DNA of 36,127 bases from Chara braunii (taxonomy: Eukaryota > Streptophyta > Charophyceae > Charales > Characeae), in contig BFEA01000279.1 in assembly GCA_003427395.1 (NCBI GenBank), positions 1,775,927-1,812,053 on the forward strand, given 5' to 3'. The position numbers and the translations under genes were made by a program. Below are positions 22,921 to 31,543 of the stretch, in pieces. The stretch's first letter is position 1. Every line of letters starts with the position of its first letter. The notes beneath the pieces are model-generated. The model was not told the origin of the DNA. It saw nothing but the letters and a program-made list of their open reading frames with translations, and searched no databases.

Positions 22921-23442
22921 GACCTGAAAAGTCCTGCCATGATGGGTTTGCGTAGACCGTAAGAATGCCCACACATGTACTCGATCTGTAGTCGGGATTC
23001 GCGCGGTGGTGATTACATTGGGTTCAGTCGCCGCGAATGAGCAGTGTCGTGTGATCCAACAGGGATTTCTCTCCGTAAGTCTAATGTGTGATTGAGGTGA
23101 CGTTCGGGGCCATTTGATCGTGACGTTTGGATGGGCCGTGTGATGAAGGCGGAAATTGCCTCTCTGTCGCGCTCTCTATCGCTATCTATTTATCTCTCTT
23201 TCTGTCTTTTATCTCGTTCATTTTACAACGCTTGTCTGTGTCGTTCGCACAAAGTTTGCGAACGTAACTGACAAGCGCAGTCAAACGAACAAGACAGAAT
23301 CAATAGCGTCGTGTTCCACCACAATCATCGTCCTGGTCATTGGTTTTCTATCAGTGTCTCTATATCGTTCGTCTTTTGCGCCGGCCTGCTTTCGCGAATC
23401 TAGTTCCATTGGCGACCACTCGCCCCGATCAGATGGCACACT
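22921..23442. other. Spacer without a recognised gene
   Basis: No supported coding region. A small hairpin (CGTTCGCA and its complement, 23242-23264) is the only structure seen before the foldback array. Confidence 0.5.
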
Positions 23443-24475
23443 CACACGTCCACGCGGCAGGTCCTGAAGAAGCGTGGGCACGCTGATGGATGCGGGGCTC
23501 TATGCGGCAACAAAATGTTGTCGAATAGAGCCCCGCACCCATCAGCGTGGCCACACATGATCAGGACTTGACACGTGGACATGTGTGCTGTCGTGTTCAA
23601 CTACCATCTTCGTCCCCGTCGTTAGTTTCTCTTGAGTGCCTCTGTTTCGTTCGGCTTATGCGTTGGCCTGTTTCTTTCCCGAACTTGCCTCGGGGTGCGT
23701 TTGCGGATCTTGTTCCATTCGCGACCACTCGCCCCGATCAGATGGCACACTCACACGTCCACGTGTTAGGTCCTGAACTAGCGTGGGCACGCTGATGGAT
23801 GCGGGGCTTTATGCGGCAACAGAATGTTGTCGAATAGAACCCCGCACCCATCAGCGTGGCCACGCATGATCACGACTTGACACGTGGATGTGTGTGCCGT
23901 TGTGTTCAACTACCATCTTGGTCCCCGTCGATAGTTTGTATTCAGCGCCTCTATTTCGTTCGTCTTATGCGTTGGCCAATTTCTTTCCCGAACTCACCTC
24001 GGGGTGCGTCCGCGGATCTCGTTCCATTGGCGACCACTCGCCCTGATCAGATGGCACACTCAAACGTCCACGTGTCAGTTCCTGAACAAGCGTGTGCACG
24101 CTGATGGATGCGAGGCTCTATGCGGCAGCAGGATGTTGTCCAATTGAGCCCCGCACCTATCAGCGTGGCCACGCATGTTCAGGACTTGACATGTGAACGT
24201 GTGAGTGTGCCATCTGATCGGGGCGAGATGAAGGAGTTTCGGGAGCAAGAATGCATGCGTTTCATTGGTGATCCCTTGCCCCTATCAGATGGCACACTCA
24301 GACGTCCACGTGTCACGTCCTGAACAAGCGTGGCCACGCTGATGGATGCGAAGCTCTATGCGACAACGGAATGTTGTCGAATAGAGCCCTGCATCCATCA
24401 GCGTGGCCACGCATGTTCAGGAGATGACACGTGGACGTGTGAGTGTGCCATCTGATCGGGGCGAGTGATCACCAA
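23443..24475. repeat. Array of four related foldback hairpins
   Basis: Four long hairpins share the arm CACGTGTCAGG.CCTGAACAAGCG and GCTGATGGATGCGGGGCTCTA with a tiny loop (about 5 bases). H1 is 23443-23587, H2 23752-23896, H3 about 24037-24227 and H4 24265-24475. Centres are spaced about 309, 306 and 240 bp. H4 is the most complete: arms of about 103 bp ending TTGGTGATC/GATCACCAA around the loop GGAAT. Between hairpins the spacer is also repeated (CGTTCG.CTTATGCGTTGGCC). So this is a tandem array of units of about 308 bp, each with a foldback core. No protein is encoded. Confidence 0.9.
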
Positions 24476-25015
24476 CAAAACGGGACCCGTGAATGTAGCC
24501 CGAGAATGTTGTGACACGCCCTTCGAGATTGTGTCGTCACTTTAGATGTTTTCTTGAAGTGTTACTCGCTTGTCGTCAATTTGTCGTCCCTCTTACGAAC
24601 TGCGATATAAGGATTTTAGTCGTATGTTCTCGAACACGAGAACATGGTTTCTCACGAATCGTGTCTCTTCTGGATTGCACATGGACTTTCTTCTCGCCGA
24701 ATTAATGTTTATTGCGCTCGGTTTGTTTATTCGTTTTCCACGTAAGTCGCGGCGTGGAATTGGCTCGGCGTTTGGTTCTGTATTCGTAAATTGTCCTCCA
24801 CATTCGTCGAATTTTTCACATTTTTCGTCACTCTTCCTCTCGCCGACACGAACAATTTTTTCTTATATTTCTTTTGTGTCGTTTTATTAATGGGTCACAT
24901 TGCGAATTTCGAAATGAACAACACCATCCGCAGGATCTGCACATGGAGAGACAGAGAGATAAAGACAGGCTCTCTCGCTGCGCATCCTCTCCTTGTCGAC
25001 GTCTCTAGCGATCTT
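24476..25015. other. Spacer without a recognised gene
   Basis: Open stretches at 24511-24705 and 24570-24890 (plus) show no domain. A small hairpin (ATGTTCTCG-AACA-CGAGAACAT) lies at 24624-24645. Confidence 0.5.
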
Positions 25016-25092
25016 AGTCTCCCTTCCGTGTCTATGCGATACACAAAGATTGGAGAAAGGCAGAAAACACGCATAGACACGGAAGGGAGACT
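25016..25092. repeat. Perfect hairpin, 23-bp arms, 31-base loop
   Basis: AGTCTCCCTTCCGTGTCTAT... at 25016-25038 is exactly complementary to 25070-25092. The loop (25039-25069) is purine-rich. No terminator or RNA family recognised. Confidence 0.9.
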
Positions 25093-25379
25093 GTGTATCG
25101 CAGACAGTCGTTCAACCGATCTTAGGTTGGTCCCCTCTGAGTGCAATCACAGATCAGTAATCCGAAGACTGCCATGAGAGATTCGAAGACACAGGAGGCG
25201 AACGTGTATTCAAATCTTTAAACCCTATAAAACCTCGCGTCAGCCGAACGCCGCGAGGAACCCTTCCGTTGACGTGGACACAGGACAGGACACGGAGCCA
25301 TCAGATGCTCATAGGGTATTGTCGACGGCGACATGTCTGACCAACCAGGAGGACGACAGCCCACCCTGCCCATACCATC

Positions 25380-27240
25380 TTGTGGTGGCGCAACAACTAA
25401 TGTATCCGAGCCACCCTTGTTAATTTCGGTTGCATCCGAGCCACAACCCACTAAAACTCACGGTGCGACCACTAACCGAGGCACCTCGGCGAGGTTCGGA
25501 TTAATCCGAACCACACCGACGACGAATTTGGATTTGTCACATGCTCAGACGGTATTTACGACGTCGAAAGTTTTGATAAACGTGAACGACGAAATCACAC
25601 GCTGTCAACAGACCGTGCCGTCTATCCACCGGTCCCCGTCTCGGATTAATCCGAACCACACCTCCGACAGGATAGGGTCCACCCTATGCTCACAGGTCAT
25701 TGAGGAAAACACACCATGCCGATGGCCTCCTCTTGTGGTCGGTCGTTTCTGTCTCGCATTGTGCTAATTCGGATGCATCCGAGTCACAACGTCGGTCTTT
25801 CGAGTCTGCCCGGTTCGGATGTGTCCGAACTACCCCGCTGTCTTCGTCTTCGACCATTCGCTCTACGAAGGGCAGTCTNATGACGAGGGTTAACGATGCC
25901 TCGGATTCATGCAACTAAAACGAGTCAAGATGGTGACGCTCGGGCGGAAGAAATACGAGCTCGAAACTTGTGCTGCGACTACAGCAAACATGTCTGTTGT
26001 TTGAATTGGGCGAGCAACAACCAACTAAAACTCACGAGGACGACGACATCCCCCGTGATGACGCACAGATTATAATGACACACTACGGCAATCGTGGGGA
26101 GGTCCGGTGTGTGGTGTGGCGACAACAAACCGAAGCGCCTCGGCGAAGTCGGATTAATCCGAACCACACCGATGGCTTTTTCGGATTTACCACATGCGCA
26201 TAGGGTATTGACGACGTCGCACGGTCTGATAAACTTGTACAACGAAAGCACACGGTGTCGGCACAGCCTGTCGTGGTCGCATGTATCGGGACAACCCCTG
26301 TCGAAATCGGATAAATCCGAGCCACACCCGTCTTAAACACTCAACGACGAAGTCGCACGGTGTGTCTTCATCCTTGAGTGTTTAAGACGGGTGTCGCTCA
26401 GATTTATCCGATTTCGACAGGGGCTGTCCCGATACGTGCGACCACGACAGGCTGCGTCGACACCGTGTGCTTTCGTCGTACAAGTTTATCAGACCGTGCG
26501 ACGTCGTCAATACCCTCTGCGCATGTGGTAAATCCGAAAAAGCCATCGGTGTGGTTCGGATTAATCCGACTTCGCCGAGGCGCCTCGGTTTGTTGTCGCT
26601 CCACCACACACCGGACCTCCTCGCGATTGCCGTGGATTGCTGGATGGGCGTCAACAGACCGTGGGGTCCATCCGCCGGTCCCCGTCTCGGATTAATCCGA
26701 GCCACATTTGCGAAGTTCAGGTTCAACCTAACCAAACCTACGGCAGGATAGGGCTTACCCAGTGCTCACAGGTCGATGACGAAAACACGTGTTGTAGATG
26801 GCGACCTCTTGTGGACGACCGTCTCTGGACCGCGCTGTTCGAATTCGGATGCATCCGAGTCACAACCGTAGCTGACTCAGAAGGACAAGAAAACTCGAGT
26901 TCGGTTTGGTCCGGGCCGAAAGGGGGTGGTCCACACCGCTTTGGAGCTCGGATGCATCCGAACTACGACGGCGAACTTTACAATCCGCTTGTCGACTTCG
27001 GATGACACCGTATCACCACGGGGTGCACGTCTTCGTCTGCTGTATCAGCGTTCTAGTGCCTTCTTGCGAGGTATTGCTTTTCCCGGTGCAGGTGCCTATG
27101 CGATGTCGGTTTTTCGACTGCGCCTGCTTCGGATGTATCCGATCTATCCTGCGGTCTTCGTTTTCGACCATTTGTTCTCTTAAGGGCAGTGTGACGAGGA
27201 TGGCTCACGATGCCTCGGATTCATCCGAAACGTGCAGGCG
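25380..27240. repeat. Palindrome cluster D within duplicated DNA
   Basis: Eleven perfect cores lie at 25496 (TA), 25641 (TA), 25769 (GC), 26149 (TA), 26307 (AA), 26556 (TA), 26687 (TA), 26845 (GC), 26948 (GC), 27129 (GT) and 27215 (TC). Degenerate copies lie at 25426 (TCGGTTGCATCCGA), 25815 (TCGGATGTGTCCGA), 25901 and 26398. The host DNA is itself duplicated: 25490-25620 resembles 26140-26270, and 25610-25920 resembles about 26660-27235. Copy 25493-25512 is a perfect 20-bp palindrome, GGTTCGGATTAATCCGAACC. Right flanks repeatedly read ATCCGARCCACA.C. No supported gene in this block. Confidence 0.95.
26086..26632. repeat. Large inverted repeat, about 259-bp arms, 29-base spacer
   Basis: The left arm 26086-26344 and right arm 26374-26632 are inverted copies with only scattered differences. 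Each contains two palindrome positions (26149/26556 and 26307/26398). In the right arm the inner one has lost perfect symmetry (TCAGATTTATCCGA). Transcripts across it would fold into a very long hairpin. The arms are not flanked by an obvious transposase gene. Confidence 0.95.
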
Positions 27241-27321
27241 TGTGGACCACTGTCGTCTATCTATGACGGAACTTCGTTCTTTTGGGGTCCGGGTGACCGA
27301 TAACATAATACGTGTTGTGGG

Positions 27322-28040
27322 TTGTGGTTGATGTTGGGACGTGCTGACTGTTCTGAGTGCATGTGGGTTCATTTCCTCCGTGTGTTTGAGGGATTGGCTA
27401 CACACGGACGAAGCTGCTCCGCTGGTGGTTCTGCCCCACATGGAGTGGAGCGTCGACGGACGACGTCGTCGCCGGCAAGGGAAACGAGTCGGGGAGGTGG
27501 CGGTGGGGAGGAAGAACGACGGGCTCAAAACTTGTGGTGCGACTACAGCAAACGTGTCAGGTATTTGGACTGGGCGAGCCAGGACGGCTCCGACCCGTTA
27601 CAACCACCGTGCGGGCCGCTCTTGTTCGTCGCCATTCTCGCCGACAGAACGCGTCTCGCAGGGTCCATCGTCCAGTGGGTCGACGATGGCGAATACAATT
27701 TCAAGTTTACGTTGAAGAAGCATTACAGAAGTGATGGTTCCGTCGACGACATCGCAAAGGGTGCAAGGTTGCCAGGAGGATGTTCGGTGGGTACGGCCGG
27801 CGTGCGATGTCTTTGCCAAGCTTTGTCTCGCTAGCGCCGGGGCATGGCGAGGCCATTCATGTGACAGACTTCCTCGAGGTCTGGGCGAGATCTGGTACCT
27901 CTGTCAGTGCCGTGGACGTCAGACCTGGGACATCGATCAGTGGTCCTGTTGGGTTCACGGGAGGAGAGTGCTCTGAAAGGGGGATGGGAGGTCAGGGTGG
28001 CCTGCCAGCTACGCCTCCTGATCAAGAGGTGGGCATGTGA
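27322..28040 (+). pseudogene. 5' part of the ParB/methyltransferase-like element gene, frame-broken
   Basis: A plus frame open from 27322 to 27834 contains a plausible exon (about 27525-27775): LWCDYSKRVRYLDWA, then GPLLFVAILADRTRLAG, then VQWVDDGEYNFKFTLKKHY. The coding-like signal then moves to another frame (27780-28040: SLPSFVSLAPGHGEAI.VTDFLEVWARSG) that ends at TGA 28038-28040 and is in phase with everything up to 31150. A diverged copy of the exon start (ACTTGTG.TGCGACTACAGCAAAC) also lies at 25967. No known domain recognised. An intron or a one-base shift between about 27740 and 27800 is possible. Confidence 0.4.
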
Positions 28041-28847
28041 GACGACTCAGAGGACGACCATCCGCGTGCTCCCTTGAAACCAGGCTTGCATGGATCTCGC
28101 CGCCAAGGTTTGCTTGATGAGTCGACGCCACGTGGAGGCGGCGATGGTGAACGGCTGCGACAGGGCTCAGAATCAACGACTCCTCGTGGTCTGGTCAAAA
28201 GGATCGGTACGTTCATTCATGGCATGCAGGTGGACGAGGTTTCGCCTGGAGATCGCGCAGGTGGTCCGCAGGTTCGAGAGGTGCGTGGGTCAGATGAGAC
28301 GACTCGCCGGGCCCGGCCTGCGCCTGCGCAATAGCAGACTAAGTTGAGCCAGGAACGAGAAGCAAGTGGGAACGTCGCCGGTGAGGAGGAGGTATCCGAG
28401 CAGGGGCTGTTTCGTGAGAGATTGGCTGAAAAGACTCAGTCGGGAGGCAAGCGCAACTTGCTGGATGAGGAAGAGCGAGAGGGAGTAGGTGCTCTGAAAA
28501 GGCAGAGAAAGGTAGGAGGGAGTGCTCGGACGCCAACAACACGGGAGGGCGGTTCCGTTGAGAACAGGAAAAGGGTTGGAGGTGGGGATGAAACGCCAAA
28601 AGACTCGTCGACACGGCGAAGAACCGGTGAGTCTTCCGGGAAACGGTCGAAATCATCGAGGGGGAAGAAAGCAGATGAGGGCGATAGCGGGGAGGGGGAT
28701 GACGACGTGGAGATTAACCTCAACGCCTTTAACCTCGACAATGCGTTCTTCCTCGAGATGAAGACAGGGGTGCAGAGGGACGTCGTGTTGCACATCCATC
28801 CCGAAAGGATAATGGCTCTTCCAGACTGGGAAGACGCGTACAACCAC

Positions 28848-28850
28848 TGA
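28848..28850 (+). other. In-frame TGA inside the ParB-like domain
   Basis: The frame is open for 513 bases before this stop (from 28335) and for nearly 2.4 kb after it (WEDAYNH-stop-SMDEFLVD). ParB-like proteins usually have a conserved Arg/Asn region here. CGA (Arg) to TGA is a single C-to-T change at a CpG. The downstream ATG at 28854 could allow re-initiation but would lose the first ParB strand. Confidence 0.8.
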
Positions 28851-31150
28851 TCCATGGACGAGTTCCTCGTTGATACCATCGCGTCGGCTATGATCGACTG
28901 CTACGAATGTAAAGACATGAGATACACAAAGCCCACTTTCGTTCTCGCTCCGATCGTCGCGCCTCTAGAGAACGGCGAGCCTGTTGTGCGCGTGCTGCCT
29001 GCTGACTTCGACAACTCACAGCCGGAGAAATACTGGTATTATCCTGTGTGTGGACAGCATAACGCGAGGGTGGCGATGAAGGTGAAAGACCAACCCGTGT
29101 TTGAGTACTACAACTTCTGTAAATGGCCGTTCAGACCGATCTACTTCCCAGACGACGAGTTCGACGGGTACGCCCATGTCAGCTGCGAAGACAACATGAA
29201 AGACAAGAAGAATCCACCGTGCTTGCCGGTTTTGTCTATGCGGGACATTCGCAATATCTGGGAAATTAAGGGCAAACCACGTATGGTGCTCGGCAATGCG
29301 TCGAAGAAAAAGGACAAGGTGCGAAAGTGGGTGCAGTTCATGGCGTTGGCTATGAAGAAGACACCGTACACGCCTTTGTGGAACCTGTCAACGGAAGAAA
29401 AGAAAAGAAAGGAATGGGCTGAGAAACTTCGATACTACCTCCCGCTGACCATGGCAGATGACTCCGTCTTTGCTTTGGGGGAGAAGTTGTATGAGGAGTG
29501 GTCGAAAGGGAAACTCCTTGCTTCCGACTGCCAGCGTTGGACTGAAAAGCCACCCACCCATGAGGAGGTGGCCAAGCCAGGACTCTCCACTGTGACTGAC
29601 AGCCAGGGGCTGAAGAAACACGTCTGGTACGTGAAGGTGGACGACCCGTCAATGAAAAAGGGAACGGGGAAGCCAAAGAAAGGCGCGGAGGAGAAAACTT
29701 TCTACGTCCAAGTTCCTGAGCCGGATGTCCACTCCTGGAAGGAATTGGTGGACTTGACAGACCGCGAGAAGAAAAGGCTGTTGAACGGCGTCTTGAACCT
29801 TAACGTCGTGTGGGTTCAAACGAGTAGCAAGAAGTTGGCGGAGCAGGGGAAGTTCATTGTCAAGGAGATGATCGACATAATAAAAATGGACCGGATTATG
29901 CTGAGGCTGTGGCACTACGTGGAGTTCGAGTACGAGGAAATGGATAAGCGGGAGTGGAATGCCAACTCCACGTTCTTCAGGTCCAAGAAGCAACTGTTGG
30001 AAGAGTTCAAGGACAAAGGTCTCGACGACAAGCTTTGGAACGAGAGCAGGAAATTTTTCACGGACACCACGTACATCAACAAGTGCCCTCATTTTCTCGG
30101 GTGTCAGCACGACAACAATATCAAGAGAACGGCGGCCCTCGTCAATGACCAGCATTTCCCGGCGGAGTGGAAGCGTGTCGTCCTTTCGGTGATCACTGGA
30201 GATCGCGCCAAAGGCAAAAAAAAAACTCAGGGCGTTGATGAATGCATCAACATTATGTGGACGAGGACAAGCGCCTTGACGACGCTGGCCCAATTTAACA
30301 TCGACCCATTGAGTGCCATAGATCATAAGGAGGCGCTAGGAAAACTAGGGCATCAGCTACACTCCCACACTTGCGTGCTCGACTTGTGTGGAACTGTGGA
30401 CCGTGCGCAATGGGACCCTGGGGCATTCGCGTCTCTGAGTAAGTTGTTGGGCTTCGTTTGTCAGGACTACTGGACATTGGTGGTATTCGTTCCCTGCCCG
30501 TGGAACCTCTCCTTCATGACATCTTTGTCTGCGTTTGGGGCTACCCGATGCTACACGGGGAAGTGGGTTCGGAAGACGGCATCGAAGAAGACGCATCAGT
30601 TCGGAAACAGCGTCTGGGAGGAGTCGGATGTGATGCACATCCTTTTCGAGGATCCTCGGCTACTGACTCACCCGGTGTATGAGGGATCTGTTGCTGAAGA
30701 CGACGACGCCGCTCTCCGGAGGAAACAGAAAGTGACACCCACGGATGTGGAGGAGAAGTCTTTCAAGTCCTTGACTTTTGCGGACATCGGAAACCTCACC
30801 CAGAAGGGGGCTCTGTACAAGGACGGCGAGCGGAATCCGAATCAGTTATGCAATCAGCTTCTTTTCTTCTGTGGTGTGGCGGATGCCGTGCTGTTCTTGG
30901 GCAAGCCGCACGCGCAGGTGGTATGGAGTCTGCTTCAGCAGAGAAGGCAAGTCTTGGCCATGGATGGGGACACAACGCAGCTCGAATACACCGTGCAATA
31001 TATCACCCATGAAGTGTTGTCCGAGGCTTACCCATGCGATTTTCACCATGTCGTGGTCGAGCCCGTTTATGACCCGAACAAGGACATGTTCTTCAAGTTG
31101 ACTCCGAAGAAAAGACGCCAGGTCTACTCCTTCCTTTACGACAAACAACC

Positions 31151-31157
31151 AAATTTG
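31151..31157 (+). other. Possible -1 frameshift heptamer A-AAT-TTG
   Basis: In the frame of the preceding gene the codons are CCA AAT TTG. The heptamer AAATTTG is in X-XXY-YYZ register (A AAT TTG). A -1 slip gives GACCCGCAGTATGTG and a further open frame to 31543, whereas the 0 frame ends at 31238. The heptamer matches the eukaryotic/retroviral slippery pattern except for G at the last position. A single-base deletion or assembly error explains the same facts. Confidence 0.4.
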
Positions 31158-31543
31158 ACCCGCAGTATGTGGTGCGGAAGGAAGTCCCCATTGCGGTCCT
31201 CCAGGGCTACCACGGAGCGAGTCGGGCCGGTGCTGTGAGTTTCATTAAGAGGCTGGAATATGTTTTTTTTAACGAGGATGTTGTCGATCCGGCCGACTTC
31301 ACTTTGGATAAGTACAAGCTGGCATTCGGTGAGGAGGACGACTTCAATATCGAGACTGAGCAGGAGGAGAGCGTTGAGGACGACCTCTTCGATTTGGACG
31401 GGCAATTGGCCATCTTCATGCCCAAGTTTCTGAGTCGCCGTCAGTATGCAAACCGAGGACACCTTTCGCTACACCCACCTCGGGCGGTCCCACGCCTGTG
31501 TCCTCCTCAGTGCCTGTCAAGAGGGGTGGGTTGTCCCGTCTGA
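31158..31543 (+). CDS. -1 frame continuation of the mobile-element gene
   Basis: After the shift near 31151 the frame reads DPQYVVRKEVPIAVLQGYHGASRAGAV, SFIKRLEYVFFNEDVVDPADF, and an acidic run (EEDDFNIETEQEESVEDDLFDLDG) up to about 31430. Past 31440 the coding-like signal passes to the next frame (SVCKPRTPFATPTSGG.., open into 31498-33649), another -1 step. This is the C-terminal tail of the ParB/methyltransferase-like protein joined to the Pro/Ser-rich linker. Two successive -1 steps suggest either two one-base deletions or frameshifting plus an unrecognised intron. No separate domain recognised. Confidence 0.5.

Larger units (their letters stand above)
28041..31157 (+). pseudogene. ParB-like plus degenerate methyltransferase-like protein, mobile-element gene
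   Basis: One frame runs from 28041 to 31157, broken only by TAG 28332-28334 and TGA 28848-28850. A basic/acidic low-complexity start (28344-28690, NLS-like GKRSKSSRGKK) is followed by a ParB/Srx-like layout: VVLHIHPERIMAL, the stop, DEFLVDTIASAMID, TKPTFVLAPIVAP, then YWYYPVCGQHNARVAM (residues 60-75 counted from 28854), in the place of the ParB Y.V..G.HR..A block. The C-terminal part resembles a permuted DNA N-methyltransferase: CVLDLCG at the DPPY position (507-513), TLVVFV, FGATRCYTGKWVRK (561-574), GALYKDGERNPNQL (652-665), FFCGVADAVLFLGKPHAQV and VLAMDGD (671-706) at the motif X/I position. DPP(Y/W) and F.G.G are not intact, so catalysis is doubtful. ParB-plus-methylase proteins are known from phages. 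Domain calls rest on pattern, not on a search. Confidence 0.5.

Noticed and set aside
22230-22976. Long open frames of Ser/Leu or Arg/Glu repeats
   Set aside because: They read a (CT)n microsatellite and a run of N bases; not coding.
23443-24475. Regularly spaced repeats as a possible CRISPR array
   Set aside because: Units are about 300 bp with long internal hairpins and repeated spacers, in a eukaryotic context; no cas genes.
25333-27331. Many open stretches with INPNHT/IRT/SDASES peptides on both strands
   Set aside because: The palindromes and duplications create them on both strands at once; no splice or domain support.
28848-28850. TGA as selenocysteine
   Set aside because: The position fits Arg in a ParB-like region, no SECIS-like element was recognised, and other stops in the same frame point to decay.
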